A DNA stretch of 64,000 nucleotides from Cryptomeria japonica (GCF_030272615.1 NC_081407.1:136402897-136466896), one strand, 5' to 3'. Shown: positions 24,390 through 37,822, counted from the first letter of the stretch. The notes: a model not told the origin generated them from the letters alone. Numbers and translations are program-made.

Positions 24390-26529
24390 GAATGGATATT
24401 TTTGGCTATTAAGGAAGATGCTCCGGTACCTATTATTCAAAATGAGGAAAAGGCCCTTGTTGCTAAAATTGAAGACAAGGATGAATGGGTGATTGATAGT
24501 GGTTGTTCACATCATATGACTGGAGATAAAAGGAAGTTTTCATCTTGGCAAGTATTTGATGGTGGAATGGTTAGATTTGGAGATGACAAAGCATGCATGA
24601 TTAGAGGAAGAGGAACTATATCATTGGATGGTAAGAATAATACTAATAATATTTATTATGTTGAAGGTTTAAGGCATAATCTTTTGAGTGTAGGATAGTT
24701 GGTGGATAATGAATTTCAATTACAGTTCAAGGATGGAAAATGTAAAATCATTAACATGTCTAGTTTGGAGATTGCAACCAGTACACAGACTAAAGGTAAC
24801 ATCTTTCATTTAAACTCTGATGAGAAGACATGTTTGATTGCACAAATTGATGAGAGTTGGCTATGACATAAGAGGTTGTGTCATGTGAATTTTGATTGCA
24901 TTGTAAAGATAATTTCAACTAAGGTTGTTAGAGATATACCAAAAATTATAAAGCCCTATAATCCAGTATGTAAGGAATGTCAATTGGGAAAGCAGGTCAT
25001 AACTTCTTTTAAGAGTATTCAAGATAAATCTAATGATGTTCTTGATCTTATTCATACTGATTTATGTGATCCTACTAGAATAAAGAGTTTTCAAGGTGAT
25101 AGATATTTTATGCTAATCATTGATGACTATTCTAGAATGATGTGGGTTACTTATCTCAAGGAAAAATCTAAAGCTTTTGAAAAGTTTAAGACCTTTAAAG
25201 ATAAAGTTGAGGCAGAGACAATATTGAAGATTAAATGCTTAAGGTTAGATTAGGGTGGTGAATTCACATCTGGTGAATTTAATAGTTATTGTGAGAAGCA
25301 TGGGATAAGGAGACAGTTGTCTGCCCCTCGGACATCTCAACAGAATGGTGTTGTAGAAAGAAAGAGAAAAACTATCTTGGATGCAGCTAGAACTATGATG
25401 ATGGAAGCTAATCTACCTCATATCTATTGGAGATAAGCTATGAGCATGACAATATACACATTTAATAGAGTTCATATCAAAGGAGACACTGGTAAGACAC
25501 CTTATGAGTTATGATTTGGTCATACACCTTCAGTTAAGTATTTCAGAATCTTTGGTAGTAAATTCTATATCAAAAGAGATGATTCCATTAGAAAGTTTTA
25601 TCCTAGATGTGATGAAGGTATATTTCTTGGATATTCTAATGAAAGAAATGCATATAGATGTTATAACAAGAGATTGCAAATAACTATGGAGAGTGCTAAT
25701 GTCGAGGTGGATGAGTTGTGCAAAGGTCAAATCAGAACTTATGAGAGAGAACTGGAAGTGGAAATAATCATAATTGAACCAATAGAACCTGTATTGGAAC
25801 AAAATGTTGAACCAGTTACTCCGACAGTATCCAAAAATTAAACAGTGACTGAAGATCAGAGTAGGGAAACAAAATGTCAGAAGACTCCTCGATATGTAAG
25901 GTTAAATCATTTAGAAGATCAGATAATTGGAGACAAGAATAAAGGAGTAATGACAAGAAGAAGGTTGGCAACTGATGAGGTATGTTTAATTTCTCAAGTT
26001 GAACTGACATCGGTTATTGAAGTTTGTAATGATGAATGTTAGATGAAAGCTATGGAAGAGGAATTAAATCAAATTGAAAAGAACAACACATGGACTTTAG
26101 TTCCTCGACCTAAAAATAAGAATGTTATTGGAGCTAAATGGGTTTTTAGGAACAAATTGAATGAGGATGGACAATTTGTGAGGAATAAGGCTAGATTGGT
26201 ATGTAAAGGATGTTCTCAAAAGGAGGGAATTGATTATGATAATAATTTTGCTTTGGTAGCTAGGATTGAAGCTGTGAGATTATTTCTTGCTTATGCTGCC
26301 CATAAGAAATACAAGGTTTATCAGATTGATGTTAAATGTACATTTTTGAATGGAGATCTTGAAGAGGAAGTTTATATTGAACAACCTGATGGTTTTTTAC
26401 TTTCAGATGATAAAAAAATGGTTTGCAGGTTAAGGAAAGCATTATATGGATTGAAACAAGCCCCTAGAGCTTGGTATGCAAGATTGGACAAATATCTTTT
26501 GAATCTTGGTTTAACTAAAGGTGATGCTA
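24390..26529 (+). pseudogene. Element A protease, integrase and RT (first part)
   Basis: Resumes as E-E-W-I-F-L-A-I-K and continues in copia order. Protease: W-V-I-D-S-G-C-S-H-H-M at about 24487. Integrase: C-x2-C finger at about 24965, H-T-D-L-C, D-D-Y-S-R, L-D-stop-G-G-E-F-T, [46 protein letters not shown]. Stops lie at about 24697, 24864, 25251, 25434, 25513, 25839 and 26040; most correspond to Gln, Trp or Arg codons in relatives. It is cut in RT just before N-N-L-Y by unit X1. Confidence 0.9.
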
Positions 26530-29293
26530 TGTGAGGCCCTACCTTGACTCATACTAGCATTTTAGTATTTTTCATGTTGAGACTATTATGGTTGCTTTAT
26601 TTTTATGCATTATGGATTTGGAACTTATATGATTCCATGATTTGGATAACATTGATATACATTGATGCTTCATTTCTATGCATTATAGATATAGAACTCT
26701 ATATGATTCTAGAATAGGATTACTTTGTGATGATGTATGTTATTATTGGAATTTCAAGACTTTAATATGATGATAGAAATAGGATGCATGTTTTATGTAT
26801 GGATCATAATTATGTGGAGTATGATAATTGCTTATGTGGATTTATTGGATATAAGATATATCAATTTGTTTAAATGTAAATTGTATGCAGAGTGTTTGAT
26901 GTGTATTCTTATTCATGTGTTTAATATTATATGAGGTTATTGGAATTACTAATGTGTAATTGAGATGCGTAGGAAAATTATCCATGTGACCATGGAAGCA
27001 TTATGGAGAACCAAACCTAGACCCATGTACGTTCATGAAACCAGGGGTTGTCTATTTGGAGAGACAACACCCCGTGTGTATCGTATTTTATTTGTGAAAG
27101 TAAATGTTGCATGTGTGTTAAGTTGAGTTTATAAATTTGTGTAAATCCAACAAGAGACAAATTTCATGTGTAATTTTGTAATGTATTTTATTGTGTCACT
27201 TGACACGTGTTGATTTATGTCTTGATTTTTGACTTGTCTCTTGGAGGGAGTTGTTTAACTATAGCTTTTTCAAACATTTGAATGTGGTTCTAAAATTTCC
27301 TTGGGTAGAGAGTCTTTGGAGTGGTCAACTCAAGTTTGACCCGAAAGTTAACTTCAGATGGGTTTATAATAGGTCAAATGGACTCCTAGGGGTAGTTTAA
27401 AGGTGTTTCCTAAAGCCCATAAGGTATACCTATGGGTTAGGAGTATTTTTAGGCATGTGTCTACTCCCATGTGACTGTTTAGTCACCTCAAAAAGTGAGT
27501 TTCCTAAGATGAGAGAAAATTGAAATTAGAAGGTGCCATCTAGGTTAGATAACCTTCCCTTTTGATGAGAGATCCTTTTTTCATCTTTTTCTTACTTTTT
27601 CCTTTTCCAATTTTAGAAACTTGGGAGAACTCTCACTGAGGTCTTCTTAGGCAAGAATGAGAGATTTTGTGGGTAATCACCCACTCTCCATTTTTGGAGA
27701 CTATGCATTTTGAAAAGTTAGTTTTTGGATTCAAAATTTGGCTAAGTGTAGAAGGGAGGATTGTGGATTTGGGTTGCTCATCCTCAAACTAGTTCTAGCA
27801 TACCTTTGGGTAGATTGAAGGTTGGTTCATCTCTTTGCTTTTTACGTTGCATGTCTATGTTGGAGAGTTTTGTTGTATGTGAAAGTGATTCTCTTGTATT
27901 TTATTTTGTCAAAATTATTATTATGCGATCTGTCTTTTATTTTCTTGTATGCATTTTCTGTGTTTTGGGAGTAACCAAGGCCTTCTACTCTTGGGAGAGT
28001 AGGATGGTCTTGCGGGTGGTAGAAGTTTGACAACCCTCAAGTGAGAGGCTCTCATTACGAGAGTGATCTCAAGGGGTGTATATGTGACCCTTGCTACATG
28101 ACCTGGTTTGTGCATTTGGGGGTCATAAGGGGAGAAAATATGGCATGAATGCCTTGGGGGGCATAAGGAATGTGGGGTTAATGAACTTATGATATATCTT
28201 TGTTTGCCATGAGGTGGCTTTGTGAACTACCATTCTTGCAGTCTCCTCGGGGTATTTGGTCCACTACCACCCATGTAAAATCATCACATTTTGTGATGGA
28301 GTGTAGCTTTGGTTGGGAAAGTGTTTGCTATATGCTTTTCCCTTGCTTGTTGTGTTTGCATGTCTGTAACCTGTCTAGGGCTTGGTTCTCCAAGCTTGGG
28401 GATGGCTTCTAGTAAGCCTAGGCTAAGAGGTGAGCACTCCATGGTCAAGCCTTATGATTTAATTGTAGGTTGCTTGGAATGGAAGGAAAAAGTCAAGCTA
28501 GGAGTTGTTATTTTTATTTGGGTTGCAAAAAAAGAATACGAAAAGGGATGCTATATTTTCAGTTGCAGGAATGTAAATAAAAATTTGCATGTTGTATTTA
28601 CCTTAAAAAAGAAAATGTATCTATTTATTCAAAGTCCTCATTTAATAGAAAAGAGAGACTAGTTGGGTATATCACCCATTTGTATTGTTGGTTATATTGT
28701 ATTTTAAACACACTTTAAAGAAATGCATTAATTTTATTAAGTATTACTTTGTTGCAAAAAAAAAAATGAAATGTTTATCTTGGATTAAGTTCCCTATAGT
28801 TACTAAAATAATATTTGTAGTATGCATGTTAGTTTTGAAAATAAAGGTTCATTTTACCTCCTTATGCATATTGGAAAAATGTGAAATGAGTAAAGTAGAA
28901 GGCATGTATGTTAGTAAGCTAGAAATAAAACATTTAGTCCTATTTATGGAAATGCAAATATCGTTTATTAAATTCTGTCATTTTCCCTTTTATTTATTCA
29001 CAGAAAATAAATCTAAAAATTAACATGTCTATTTCTAAGATTTATTTCAATGCTTTCTAGTCTAAATATAGTTGCTGTTTAAATTTATTTAATTCTGTCA
29101 TTTACTTATATGCAGAAAATAAATCTAAAGTTAAATAGTCTATCTCTGATTTTAGCAATAAGGTATTTAAAATTTAAAAAAAATAAAATACATTGATTTA
29201 AAACTAAATATTTTAAATCAATCTATTAAAAAGTTCAAACAAAAATAATATATATTGCATAGTAGAGTTAGCCCTAAATTTAATATGCATCCA

Positions 29294-29325
<32 letters not shown>

Positions 29326-30269
29326 TTATATTTAAAATATATTTATATCTATATTTAAATAAATGTATTTTTACATTTTAAAACCAAATAAAAAAAAAGA
29401 GGAAAAGAATCTTTAAATTTTTAAATTTTTATTTAAAAAAAAAAAACTATTTGTGGGGGAGCCGAAGGGCCGAACCACTGTGTGGACACACAGTGGATGG
29501 CCCGCGACCTCTACTATGTGGACACATAGTGGGCGGTACTCAACATTGCCGTTGCTCCCTCCCCTTCTTCGAGCGCTCCATGGCCGTCACCTCTCGTGAC
29601 CTACAAAACCAAACACTCCTCTGCCCTACACAATAAGAAAAAGATAAAACTCTAACCCGGTTAGGGTTAGGGTAGCATGAAAGAAATAAGAAAAGATTAT
29701 AAAATGTAAGGGGCATTTTATAATATATTTTAGCTAGGGTTTCATGGGTATATATATATATATGGGAATTTTAATGGCTCTGTAAGTTATTTGGCCATAG
29801 GAGATTATTATTTTGGTTCACCTAAATTTAGGCTATTCTAGACTAAATTATATAGGGCAATTTACATTATGGATTTAATTGACCCTTTAGTCGAATTAGA
29901 TTAATCACATTTTAATTATTGTTAAAATAAAATACAAGTGTTAATAATCTAAGTGCTAGGACTAATTTATTTAGTTCCTAAAAGCAATTAATGGATATTA
30001 GAGATTAATACTACCTTTGTCAATTAATTTAGAGATTTTTTGTTAAATTAATTTATTGATTAATATTGACGAGATGATAAATAATTCTTTTAGTATTCCG
30101 CATTTAATTTAAATTATTTTCACTTACTTGAGTTAGTGGTTAGAGTTAACTCAAAACATAGTTAAGACAAAACTTGTTAGTGCATTTCGTATTAGCAAAT
30201 TTAATGTTATTAGGTAGTTATTTTTAAAAAAAAATTATCCCATTCATACCCAAAAGTTTGGGCATGACA
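26530..30269 (-). mobile_element. Giant solo-LTR-like unit X1
   Basis: 3740 bp with TG...CA ends (TGTGAGGCCC at left, GGGCATGACA at right) and a 5-bp target duplication TGCTA/TGCTG (one mismatch) inside A's RT. It matches X2 at 43922-48289 in the opposite orientation along its whole length by eye. No gag or pol was found, so a solo LTR of a long-LTR element is the best reading; a non-autonomous element is the alternative. Given that plant gypsy LTRs often begin TGTCA(C/T)GCCC, the minus strand is taken as sense. The small open frames inside are not convincing genes. Confidence 0.75.
29468..29535. repeat. Two hairpin units in X1
   Basis: CCACTGTGTGGACACACAGTGG and ACTATGTGGACACATAGT are adjacent inverted repeats. 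They correspond to the longer array in X2 at 45010-45262. Confidence 0.8.
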
Positions 30270-31281
30270 TGCTGACAATAACTTATATTATAAGATCACT
30301 GATGATGACATATTGATTGTTGAAGTATTTGTTGATGATATCATCTTTGGAGGTGAGGATAAATTATGCATGGAATTCTCTGAAAATATAAAGAATGAAT
30401 TTGAGATGTCTATGATTGGGGAGATGAAATTTCTCTTAGGTTTGTAGATTACTCAGAATGATAAACGTATTTTCATCTATCAAACTAAATATGCCAGAGA
30501 GTTGTTGAAGAAATTTGGTAGGAAAAATTCTAAATTGGTTGGTACCCCTATGGTTACAAGTGAGAAATTGACAAAGAAAGATGTATTAGCTCTGGTAAAT
30601 CCTACAAGGTACAAATATATCATTGGAGGTTTGTTATATTTGACTTGAACTAGACCAGATATAATGAATGATGTTTGTATTGTATCAAGATATCAGAGTG
30701 ATCCTAGAGAGAATCATGAGTGTGTGGTGAAAAGGATTTTCAAGTATTTGCAAAGAACAACTGAGTATGGTTTGGGGTATCCTAAAGATGACGACTTTAC
30801 ACTATGTGCATATATAGATGTTGATTGGGCTGGAGATGTTGATGACCATAAGAGCACATCTGGTGGAGCTTTGTTTCTTGGAAAGAAACTTGTTTCATAG
30901 ATCAACAAGAAGCAATCATGTACTTCTTTATCTACTACTAAATCTGAGTATGTTGATGCTGCTACTAACTATACACAATTTTTATGGATGAAACAAATGT
31001 TAAAGGATATAACAGTTGATTATAATGAACCGATAGTTATTCACTGTGATAACTTTGGTACTTTTGACATATCAAATAATCTGATATTTCAATCTAAGAA
31101 TAAGCACATTTCTATCAAGTATAATTTTCTAAAGGAGAAGGTGGAAGTAAATGAAGTCACACTGGTTTATGTAAACACTAAAGAACAAATTGCAGATATT
31201 TTCACTAAACCTTTGCCTAAGGAATCATTTGAGTACTTCAGAGATAGATTGGGAGTTTCTTCCCCTCTAGTAGAGACTTGA
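30270..31281 (+). pseudogene. Element A RT (second part) and RNase H
   Basis: Continues RT with D-N-N-L-Y-Y-K and the catalytic [11 protein letters not shown] at about 30330. Then comes K-F-L-L-G-L-stop, R-Y-K-Y-I-I-G-G-L-L-Y-L-T, and RNase H with D-V-D-W-A-G-D and H-C-D-N. It ends D-I-F-T-K-P-L-P-K-E-S-F, V-E-T-stop. TAG at about 30445, TGA at about 30646 and TAG at 30898 break the frame. Confidence 0.9.
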
Positions 31282-31646
31282 GTGATTTTGATTGGCATCA
31301 GTGCAATATGCATTTATCAGTGCTATCATTCATTCTGGATTGATGTGTTGATGCTACTACTTAGGGGGAGTATTCAGTTATATGGTTAAGAGGTTTTAGT
31401 GTTTTTCTTTGATGTTTATGTCAGATTTCTGGCATTTATGTCAAAGGGGGAGAGATATATGTGAAAAACAAAGCTTTAGTATGATATCATTCTCAAGGGA
31501 TTTTGATTTTTGGTTCAAAACTTCATGGTCATATCATCTTGGAGAGTTTGTTGGATGTCTTCCATTGGGGGAGACTTGTTTGGCATTTTCTTGGCACTTG
31601 GATGCTTTTCACATCTAGTGTTACCATCAATATCGAAGGGGGATAT
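31282..31646 (+). other. Element A 3' untranslated region and polypurine tract
   Basis: Holds TTAGGGGGAGTA (about 31361), CAAAGGGGGAGAG (about 31442) and the terminal CGAAGGGGGATAT before the LTR. The terminal tract is slightly degraded compared with B and D. Confidence 0.7.
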
Positions 31647-32867
31647 TGTTGGAAATTTGGAGGAATTGATTGTGTTGCATTGATGTTTTGTCATTGATGT
31701 CAACACTAGCTACTTTTTTGTCTACCAACTTCTAGTAGAGTGGTTGGATTATGATATTGATCTAGAGACGATCTCTGGTATTCTCCAATTTGGTCTGGCT
31801 TGTGGTATTGGCTTGGATTGGTTATTCATGTGTTCCTGATGCATATCATATTTAGTTGATTCAATATTTGATGATCTAGATTCTATCATTTGTTCCTGTA
31901 AGCCTTTTGGTCACTGGTAAGGGTTTTACTGGTAGCGTTTTGATGAAGATCTTTTGATGAATCTGATAAGTGGTGTTGGTGCAGCTTCTAGAAGGTTATT
32001 AGGATGTTGATGGTTATCATGTTCATTTTCTAGTTGATTGGTGGTGTTTGCATTTAGGACCAGACCTATTCTACCTTATTATGCTAGGTTATGGGCTGAT
32101 TTGTGTAACATGTTGGTTGATGCTCCCGATGTGTCACTGGTTAGATTTATTGTTTGGATTATGTTGTTTTAGTCTTAGATTGACTTGGTTTATCATTGGT
32201 TTGTAGGATTATGTAACCGATCTATTGTATTATCTTTTAGGTGGTCAACCTAATTGTTTAGGTCTTGGGTTGGTATAAATATAATGTAAGATCTTTTGTA
32301 GATCGTGGGTCTTATGGGATATAGGATTATTTGTGTGCGAATAATGTTGTAATCATATGCAAAGGTTCTGTTCAATCATAGGTGATCAAATTGGGTTTGT
32401 GAAAGAGTTTTAAGACCTCCAATATTGAGCTTAACCAGAACTGTACTCAGACATAGGAGACAATATTCTTGCAGTTCATTCTTATTTTGGATTATAGTCT
32501 GGATTTCTTTGTAGTCAGTGAGGCTCCTTTTGTGATGAGTAGTGTGCTCTAGGTAGTGTGCCTTCCTACATGTGCAGGCCCCTCTTATTGTAATCACATA
32601 CTTACTGCAGAAGTATTATCTGACAGTGGATAGGCTTCCCACCGTGGTTTTTCCCTTTATCGGGTTTTCCACGTACAAATATTGGAGTCATGTGCTATGG
32701 ATGGCTGGTTAATTATTTTGTAATTTATGTTTATACTTAACTATTACATCTGCTATTATGGTATTTGGTTTATGTATTCTAATAGAAAGTTATGTGAGCT
32801 TAAATTTTTATAATATATTGACAGCTGATTCACCCCCCCTCTTAGTTGTCCACCACTTATCCTAACA
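31647..32867 (+). repeat. 3' LTR of copia element A
   Basis: TGTTGG to CCTAACA, 1221 bp. It matches 13348-14772 but lacks the about 210-bp duplication at the LTR start. Confidence 0.9.
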
Positions 32868-33710
32868 CGTGTCACATTCAGTTGGTTCGAGATTTGGTGA
32901 TCTAGAAGCTATCATATGTTCTAGTAAGCCTTTTGGTTATCAGTAAGGGTTCTACCAGTAGAGCTTTGTTGAAGATCATTTGATGGATTTTATAAGTTGT
33001 GTTGGTGTGGTTTCTAGAAGGTTTTTAGGATGCTGATGGTTATCATGTTCATGTTCATGTATTTCATTTGGTTTATGGCAACCTATTTTAGGTCTGGTCT
33101 TATTCTACTAGGTTATGGACCGGTTTATGTAACTTGTTGGTGGATTCTCTTGATGCATTACTGGTTGGATTTATTGTTTGGTTAATGTTGTTTCAGTCTT
33201 AGGCTGACTTGGTTTATCATTGGTTTGTAGGTTTATGAAATGGATTTATTGTATTATCTTGTAGGTGGCTGACATAATTGTTTAGGTCTCAGATTGGTAT
33301 AAATATGATGTAAGATCTCTTTATAGATTGTGGCATGTGGTCATGGATTATCAATGTGCGAATAAAGTTGTAATCATATGTAGAAGGTTTTGGTCAATCA
33401 TAGGTGATGAAATTGGGTTTATATAAGAGGTCTAAGACCTCCAGCGTTGAGCTTAATTGAAACTGTACTCAGGCATAGGAGATGCTATTCTTGTAGTTCA
33501 TTCTTATTTTCGAATTATAGTCTGGATATCTTTTGTAGTCAGTGAGGCTCCTTTGTGTTGAGCAATGTGCTCTAGACTATTGGCCTTCCTGCATGTATAG
33601 GCCCCTTACTGTAATCACATACTTATTGCAGAAGTATCATTTGACTATGGGTAGGCTTCCCATCATGTTTTTTCTCTTTACCAGGTTTTCCATGTACAAA
33701 TCGTGGTTGT
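32868..33710 (+). repeat. Partial A-family LTR
   Basis: Starts in the middle of the LTR (GTGTCACATTCAGTTGG, matching about 13532 onward), carries TATAAATA at 33298 and stops near the 'CCATGTACAAAT' stretch. It lacks both ends and joins D coding sequence at about 33710. Confidence 0.8.
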
Positions 33711-33723
33711 TAGGAAAGCGGTA

Positions 33724-36041
33724 AAAGGATCAAGTGTCTTAGAACTGATCAAGGAGGGGAATTCACTTCTAGTGAATTCAACAAGTATTGTGAAGAATTT
33801 GGCATCAAGAGGCAACTGTCTACCCCTCGGACTCCACAGCAGAATGGCCTAGCATAGAGGAATAACCAGACTGTGGTTGAAGCAACTAGAACCATGTTGA
33901 TTCAAGGAAAGGTAGCTCACACCTTTTCGAGAGAAGCAGTGAGCACTGCAGTCTACACAATGAACTAGGTACTCATCAAGAAAGGTAAGGACAAAACTCC
34001 TTATGAGTATTGGACCTGTAAGACACCTGTGGTTAGCTACTTTAGGGTATTTGGTAGCAAATGTTACATCAAGAGGAGTGAACATCAGGGAAAATTTGAA
34101 GCTAAATGCGATGAGGAAATATTCCTAGGATATTCCACCAAGAGAAAAGCTCTCAAGTGTTACAACAATAGGACTCGGAGAATTATGGAAAGTATCAATG
34201 TAAGAGTTGATGAATCCTCTGAGAAAACTGAGGAAACCGGTAGTGAGCAAGCTGTAAATGAACCGGTTGCATCCTTTTGGGAACTAGTTGTCAGTCAACT
34301 AAGTACCAGTAACAGTGTTCCTGAACTGGTGAATGCTGATATTGATGAAGATGAGGATGAAGAGGAAAACAAAGAAAAACCAGTCAAGACCATTCCTCAG
34401 TATGTCAAGCTGAATCATGATCCTAAGCAAATCATAGGAGATAAGGATGCAGGAATCCTTTCAAGAAGAAAGATTAGAGAAAACTTATTTATGATCTCTA
34501 AATTTGAGCCTAAATCATTCAAAGAGTCTCATAAAGATGAAGACTGGATCAAGGCAATGGAAGAGGAACTTGATTAGATAGAGAAAAATGGTGCATGGTC
34601 CTTGGTACCTAGACCAGAGCATAAAAATGTCATTGGCACCAAATGGGTGTTCAGAAACAAGCTAAATGAGGATGGCACAATGATTATGAATAAAGTCAGA
34701 TTGGTGTGCAAAGGATATGCTCAAGAAGAAGGAGAAGACTGTGGAGAAACCTTTGCTCCTGTAGCCAGATTGGAAGGAGTTTGTATGCTTCTTGCATATG
34801 CAACTTTTAAAGGCTTCAAAGTATATCAAATGGATGTAAAATCTGCATTCCTAAATGGTGTACTTGAAGAGGAGGTGTATATTGAGCAACCAGATGGGTT
34901 TTCCCTATCTGAAGATAGTGACATGGTATGTAGGCTACATAAAGCCTTATATGGTCTAAAGCAATCACCTAGGGCATGGTATGAGTGCCTACATTCCCAT
35001 CTTGTGAAGATTGGATTTGAGGGAACAAGTGAAGAGAGCAATATTTACTTGAAGTCTGAAGGAGATCAGATCCTGATCTGTGAGATATTTGTTGATGACA
35101 TTATCTTTGGTGGTGATGACAAGATGAGTCATGAGTTTGCTAATGAGATGAAGGAAGAGTTTGAGATGCCACTCATAGGGGAGATTAAGTTCTTCATTTG
35201 ACTACAGATTCAACAGATGAAGGATGGAATATTTATCACTCAGTCCAAATATGTCAAAGAGGTGTTGAAGACCTTTGGCATGGAAGATAGCAAACTGGTT
35301 GGTACACCGATGGTGACTGGTTGTAAACTATCCAAAGAGGATGACTCTGCATTGGTTGATGAGAAGGAATACCGATCAATGATTGGTAAGTTGCATTATG
35401 TAACACATAGTAGACTGGATATTGCACATGCAGTTGGCATTACTACAAGGTTCCAGAAAAGTCCAAGAGAATCCCACTTGGTTGCAGTCAAGAGGATTCT
35501 CAGGTATCTGAAGGGAACTGTTGACTATGGATTGTGGTATCCATATAGCAAGGACTTCAACTTGAAAGTGTTCACAGATGCTGATTGGGCTGGTAATGTA
35601 GATGACTGGAAGAGCACAACCGGTGGTGCATTCTTCCTTGGTGGTAGACTGGTCTCATGGATGAGTAAAAAGCAGAATTGTATCTCTCAGTCTATAGCGG
35701 AAGCAGAGTATGTTGTAGCTTTCATGAACTGCACTCAGACAATTTGGATGAAGCATGTACTAAAAGGCTTCAAAATCCCTATACCTGAACTGGTGAGTAT
35801 ATTCTGTGATAACACAAGTGCTATCAATATTTCAAAGAATCTGGTTTTACATTCTAGAACCAAGAACTTTGAGCTTAAGTATCATTTCTTAAGGGAAAAG
35901 GTTTAGAACAAAGAGATTGCACTGGAGCATGTGTCTAGTAAGGAGTAGTTAGCAGACATATTCACCAAGCCTCTTCCAAAGACTACATTTACACACTTAA
36001 GAGGGGAATTAGGGGTATTGCCCCTTCAAGAGGTGAACTAA
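33724..36041 (+). pseudogene. Element D integrase end, RT and RNase H
   Basis: Begins K-R-I-K-C-L-R-T-D-Q-G-G-E-F-T-S, the second Asp region of the integrase core, then P-Q-Q-N-G and an acidic linker (D-E-D-E-D-E-E-E-N at about 34345). RT has [30 protein letters not shown] and catalytic F-V-D-D-I-I-F-G-G at about 35088. RNase H has T-D-A-D-W-A-G-N-V-D, A-E-A-E-Y-V-V-A and ends L-A-D-I-F-T-K-P-L-P-K. Stops are few (about 33855, 33964, 34575, 35199, 35904, 35946), so long open runs remain (34602-35201, 35217-35906). It is the best preserved copia pol here, but not intact. Confidence 0.9.
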
Positions 36042-36286
36042 AGGCATATTCTCCACATCAGTCATGTATTGCATAGTCAAATCTTTCTTCAAGATTGATG
36101 TGATGAAGGATGCTACTCCTTAGGGGGAGTAGCATAATGGAATCGAGAAGCTTGTGCCTCCACTTTGGCATTGTTGTCAAAGGGGGAGAAGATGTCAAGT
36201 GGAGAAGATATCTACAAAAATTGGGGGAGAAAATGTGAAGCAGAGAGATATCTTTGTATATTGCCATCAATGCCAAAGGGGGAGAT
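36042..36286 (+). other. Element D 3' untranslated region and polypurine tract
   Basis: TTAGGGGGAGTAG (about 36120), TCAAAGGGGGAGAAG (about 36177) and terminal CCAAAGGGGGAGAT at 36273-36286. Confidence 0.75.
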
Positions 36287-37822
36287 TGTTGGCATTATGT
36301 GAACCGGTATGTGGACATAATGACATTGTATGTTGTCATTGATGTCAATATGTTGAAGAGGTATGAACCGGTATAACACTATGAACCAGCATTTGTGCCA
36401 AAGTGAAGTGGTGTGCTTGTTCAAGATGAACCGACATATGGTTATGGGAATCGACACTTGGAAGCATTGTATGACTACTGGTTGGTAGTCTCAACTTCAG
36501 GGTTTCCGATTGAAGTGATTCAAGCCTGTATGGCTCAACCAGTTATCTTTGTGTAATGAGTAAGTAGTATAACAAAGAATAGATCGTGTCGCCACATCAG
36601 CCTTGCACGCGTGAAGGATCTTGCATGAAGAAGACTATCCCTATCTACCTCGGGAATGTGCGAAGTTTATAAATGGTGAAAACATGTGATGGATTATCAG
36701 TCACCATGAAATCGGTGGATAATGAATGATGGAGAATGTCTTGAGATTTATTCAAGATCTGCTGCATTTAATATAGTATGATCAATGATCAGGATTGAAT
36801 TGTTTGAATTCCTTAACCTAACAGGTCTAGGGTTTAGGGTTTATGCTACCGACCTATCTATTGTCCTATAAGGTTGATGTTGTGATTCTTTTAGAGGTTG
36901 TTGGAAAAAGCTGTGTGTGAGTATCCAAGAGAAGGGATACGAGATCCTTGCCAGACCAGAGGAGAGAAGTGATACCTACAGAGTGTAAGTGCAGAAGGTG
37001 AAGAGGAGCTTAAGCGGATCTGCATTGGCATTGAGTGCTATTACCAAATCATTGTAATACCTATTGATCTCTAACCACCTTAATAGTTGGAAAATCCCCT
37101 AGCAGGGTAGCCTTAATCGGCTTGTTGTAAATCCCTTAACAGGGTAACTCAAAGTTATTGAGATCTGGAAAGCTAGAGAGCTTTGAAAATCCTTTAGCTA
37201 TTGAGTTCTTGAAATCCTCTAATAAGGTACCCTTAATAGGGTTTAACCCTTAACTGGGTATTGTAGCCATCCCTTAACTGGGCGATCTCTAACAGGATCG
37301 GTTCCTAGCAGAACCTTTTGTAATGTCTTTAACTGGACAAGGCTTCTAACAGAGCGGACTTCCAAAGAGTTCAACAACAAGCTTGTGGGTATTCATCCCC
37401 ACCGTGGTTTTTCCCAGTTGGGTTTCCATGTGAAAAATATGTGTGTCATGTGTGATGCTTTTATCTTGTGATGCTTTGTTATTACTTGTTAAGTATATGA
37501 TGGTTCAGTGTTTTATGCCTGTCAATAAAACATGTTGAACTAGCTGTTGTGAAGATATTATGATAGATTACCTATTCATACATAAGGGTGAAATGGTAGT
37601 GTAGTTCTGAGTTGAGTGGAAAGCTCAGTGAGTAACCGGTTTATGATTGTTTTAGTTGTTTTAAGTTTTACCGGTTGCACTCTGTTTCAAACCAGTGTCA
37701 CTGTTTGCCAGTCATTTGGAGTGATTGTTGCTGAATCGGTTTAGGTCTGTATTTTGTCTGTACTGATTCACCCCCCCCTCTCAGTACCAGTTTGGTACTA
37801 TTCGTTCATCATTTAGTTAACA
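36287..37822 (+). repeat. 3' LTR of element D
   Basis: Starts TGTTGGCATTATG and holds the C-rich 'ATTCACCCCCCCCTCTCAG' stretch typical of these LTR ends. The right edge is taken as GTTAACA at 37822 and is approximate, since no second copy is in the window. Confidence 0.75.

Larger units (their letters stand above)
13348..32867 (+). mobile_element. Copia element A, split by three insertions
   Basis: LTRs lie at 13348-14772 and 31647-32867. The coding pieces 14830-15207, 22025-22705, 24390-26529 and 30270-31281 join in reading order across element B, a gypsy solo LTR and unit X1, each bounded by 5-bp duplications of A sequence. Without the insertions A would be about 7.3 kb. It uses the tRNA-Met primer site and a TGTTGG/CTAACA LTR pair. 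Confidence 0.9.
33711..37822 (+). mobile_element. Copia element D, 3' half with LTR
   Basis: Integrase C-terminal half, RT, RNase H, 3' untranslated region and one LTR. The 5' LTR, gag, protease and integrase N-terminus are missing. Its proteins differ from A and B throughout, so it is a separate lineage with richer GC codon use. Confidence 0.85.

Noticed and set aside
27761-29023. Several 60-117-codon open frames inside X1
   Set aside because: Low-complexity, no recognisable domain, and not kept in X2 at the matching place as far as can be seen.
29656-29676. Telomere-like TTAGGG/CCCTAAA runs (also near 44780 and 56635)
   Set aside because: Only about two units each; too short to indicate an interstitial telomere.
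26530-30269. DNA transposon with terminal inverted repeats
   Set aside because: The ends are only roughly inverted (TGTGAGGCCC/GGGCATGACA), the duplication is 5 bp and no transposase is seen; TG...CA ends fit an LTR better.
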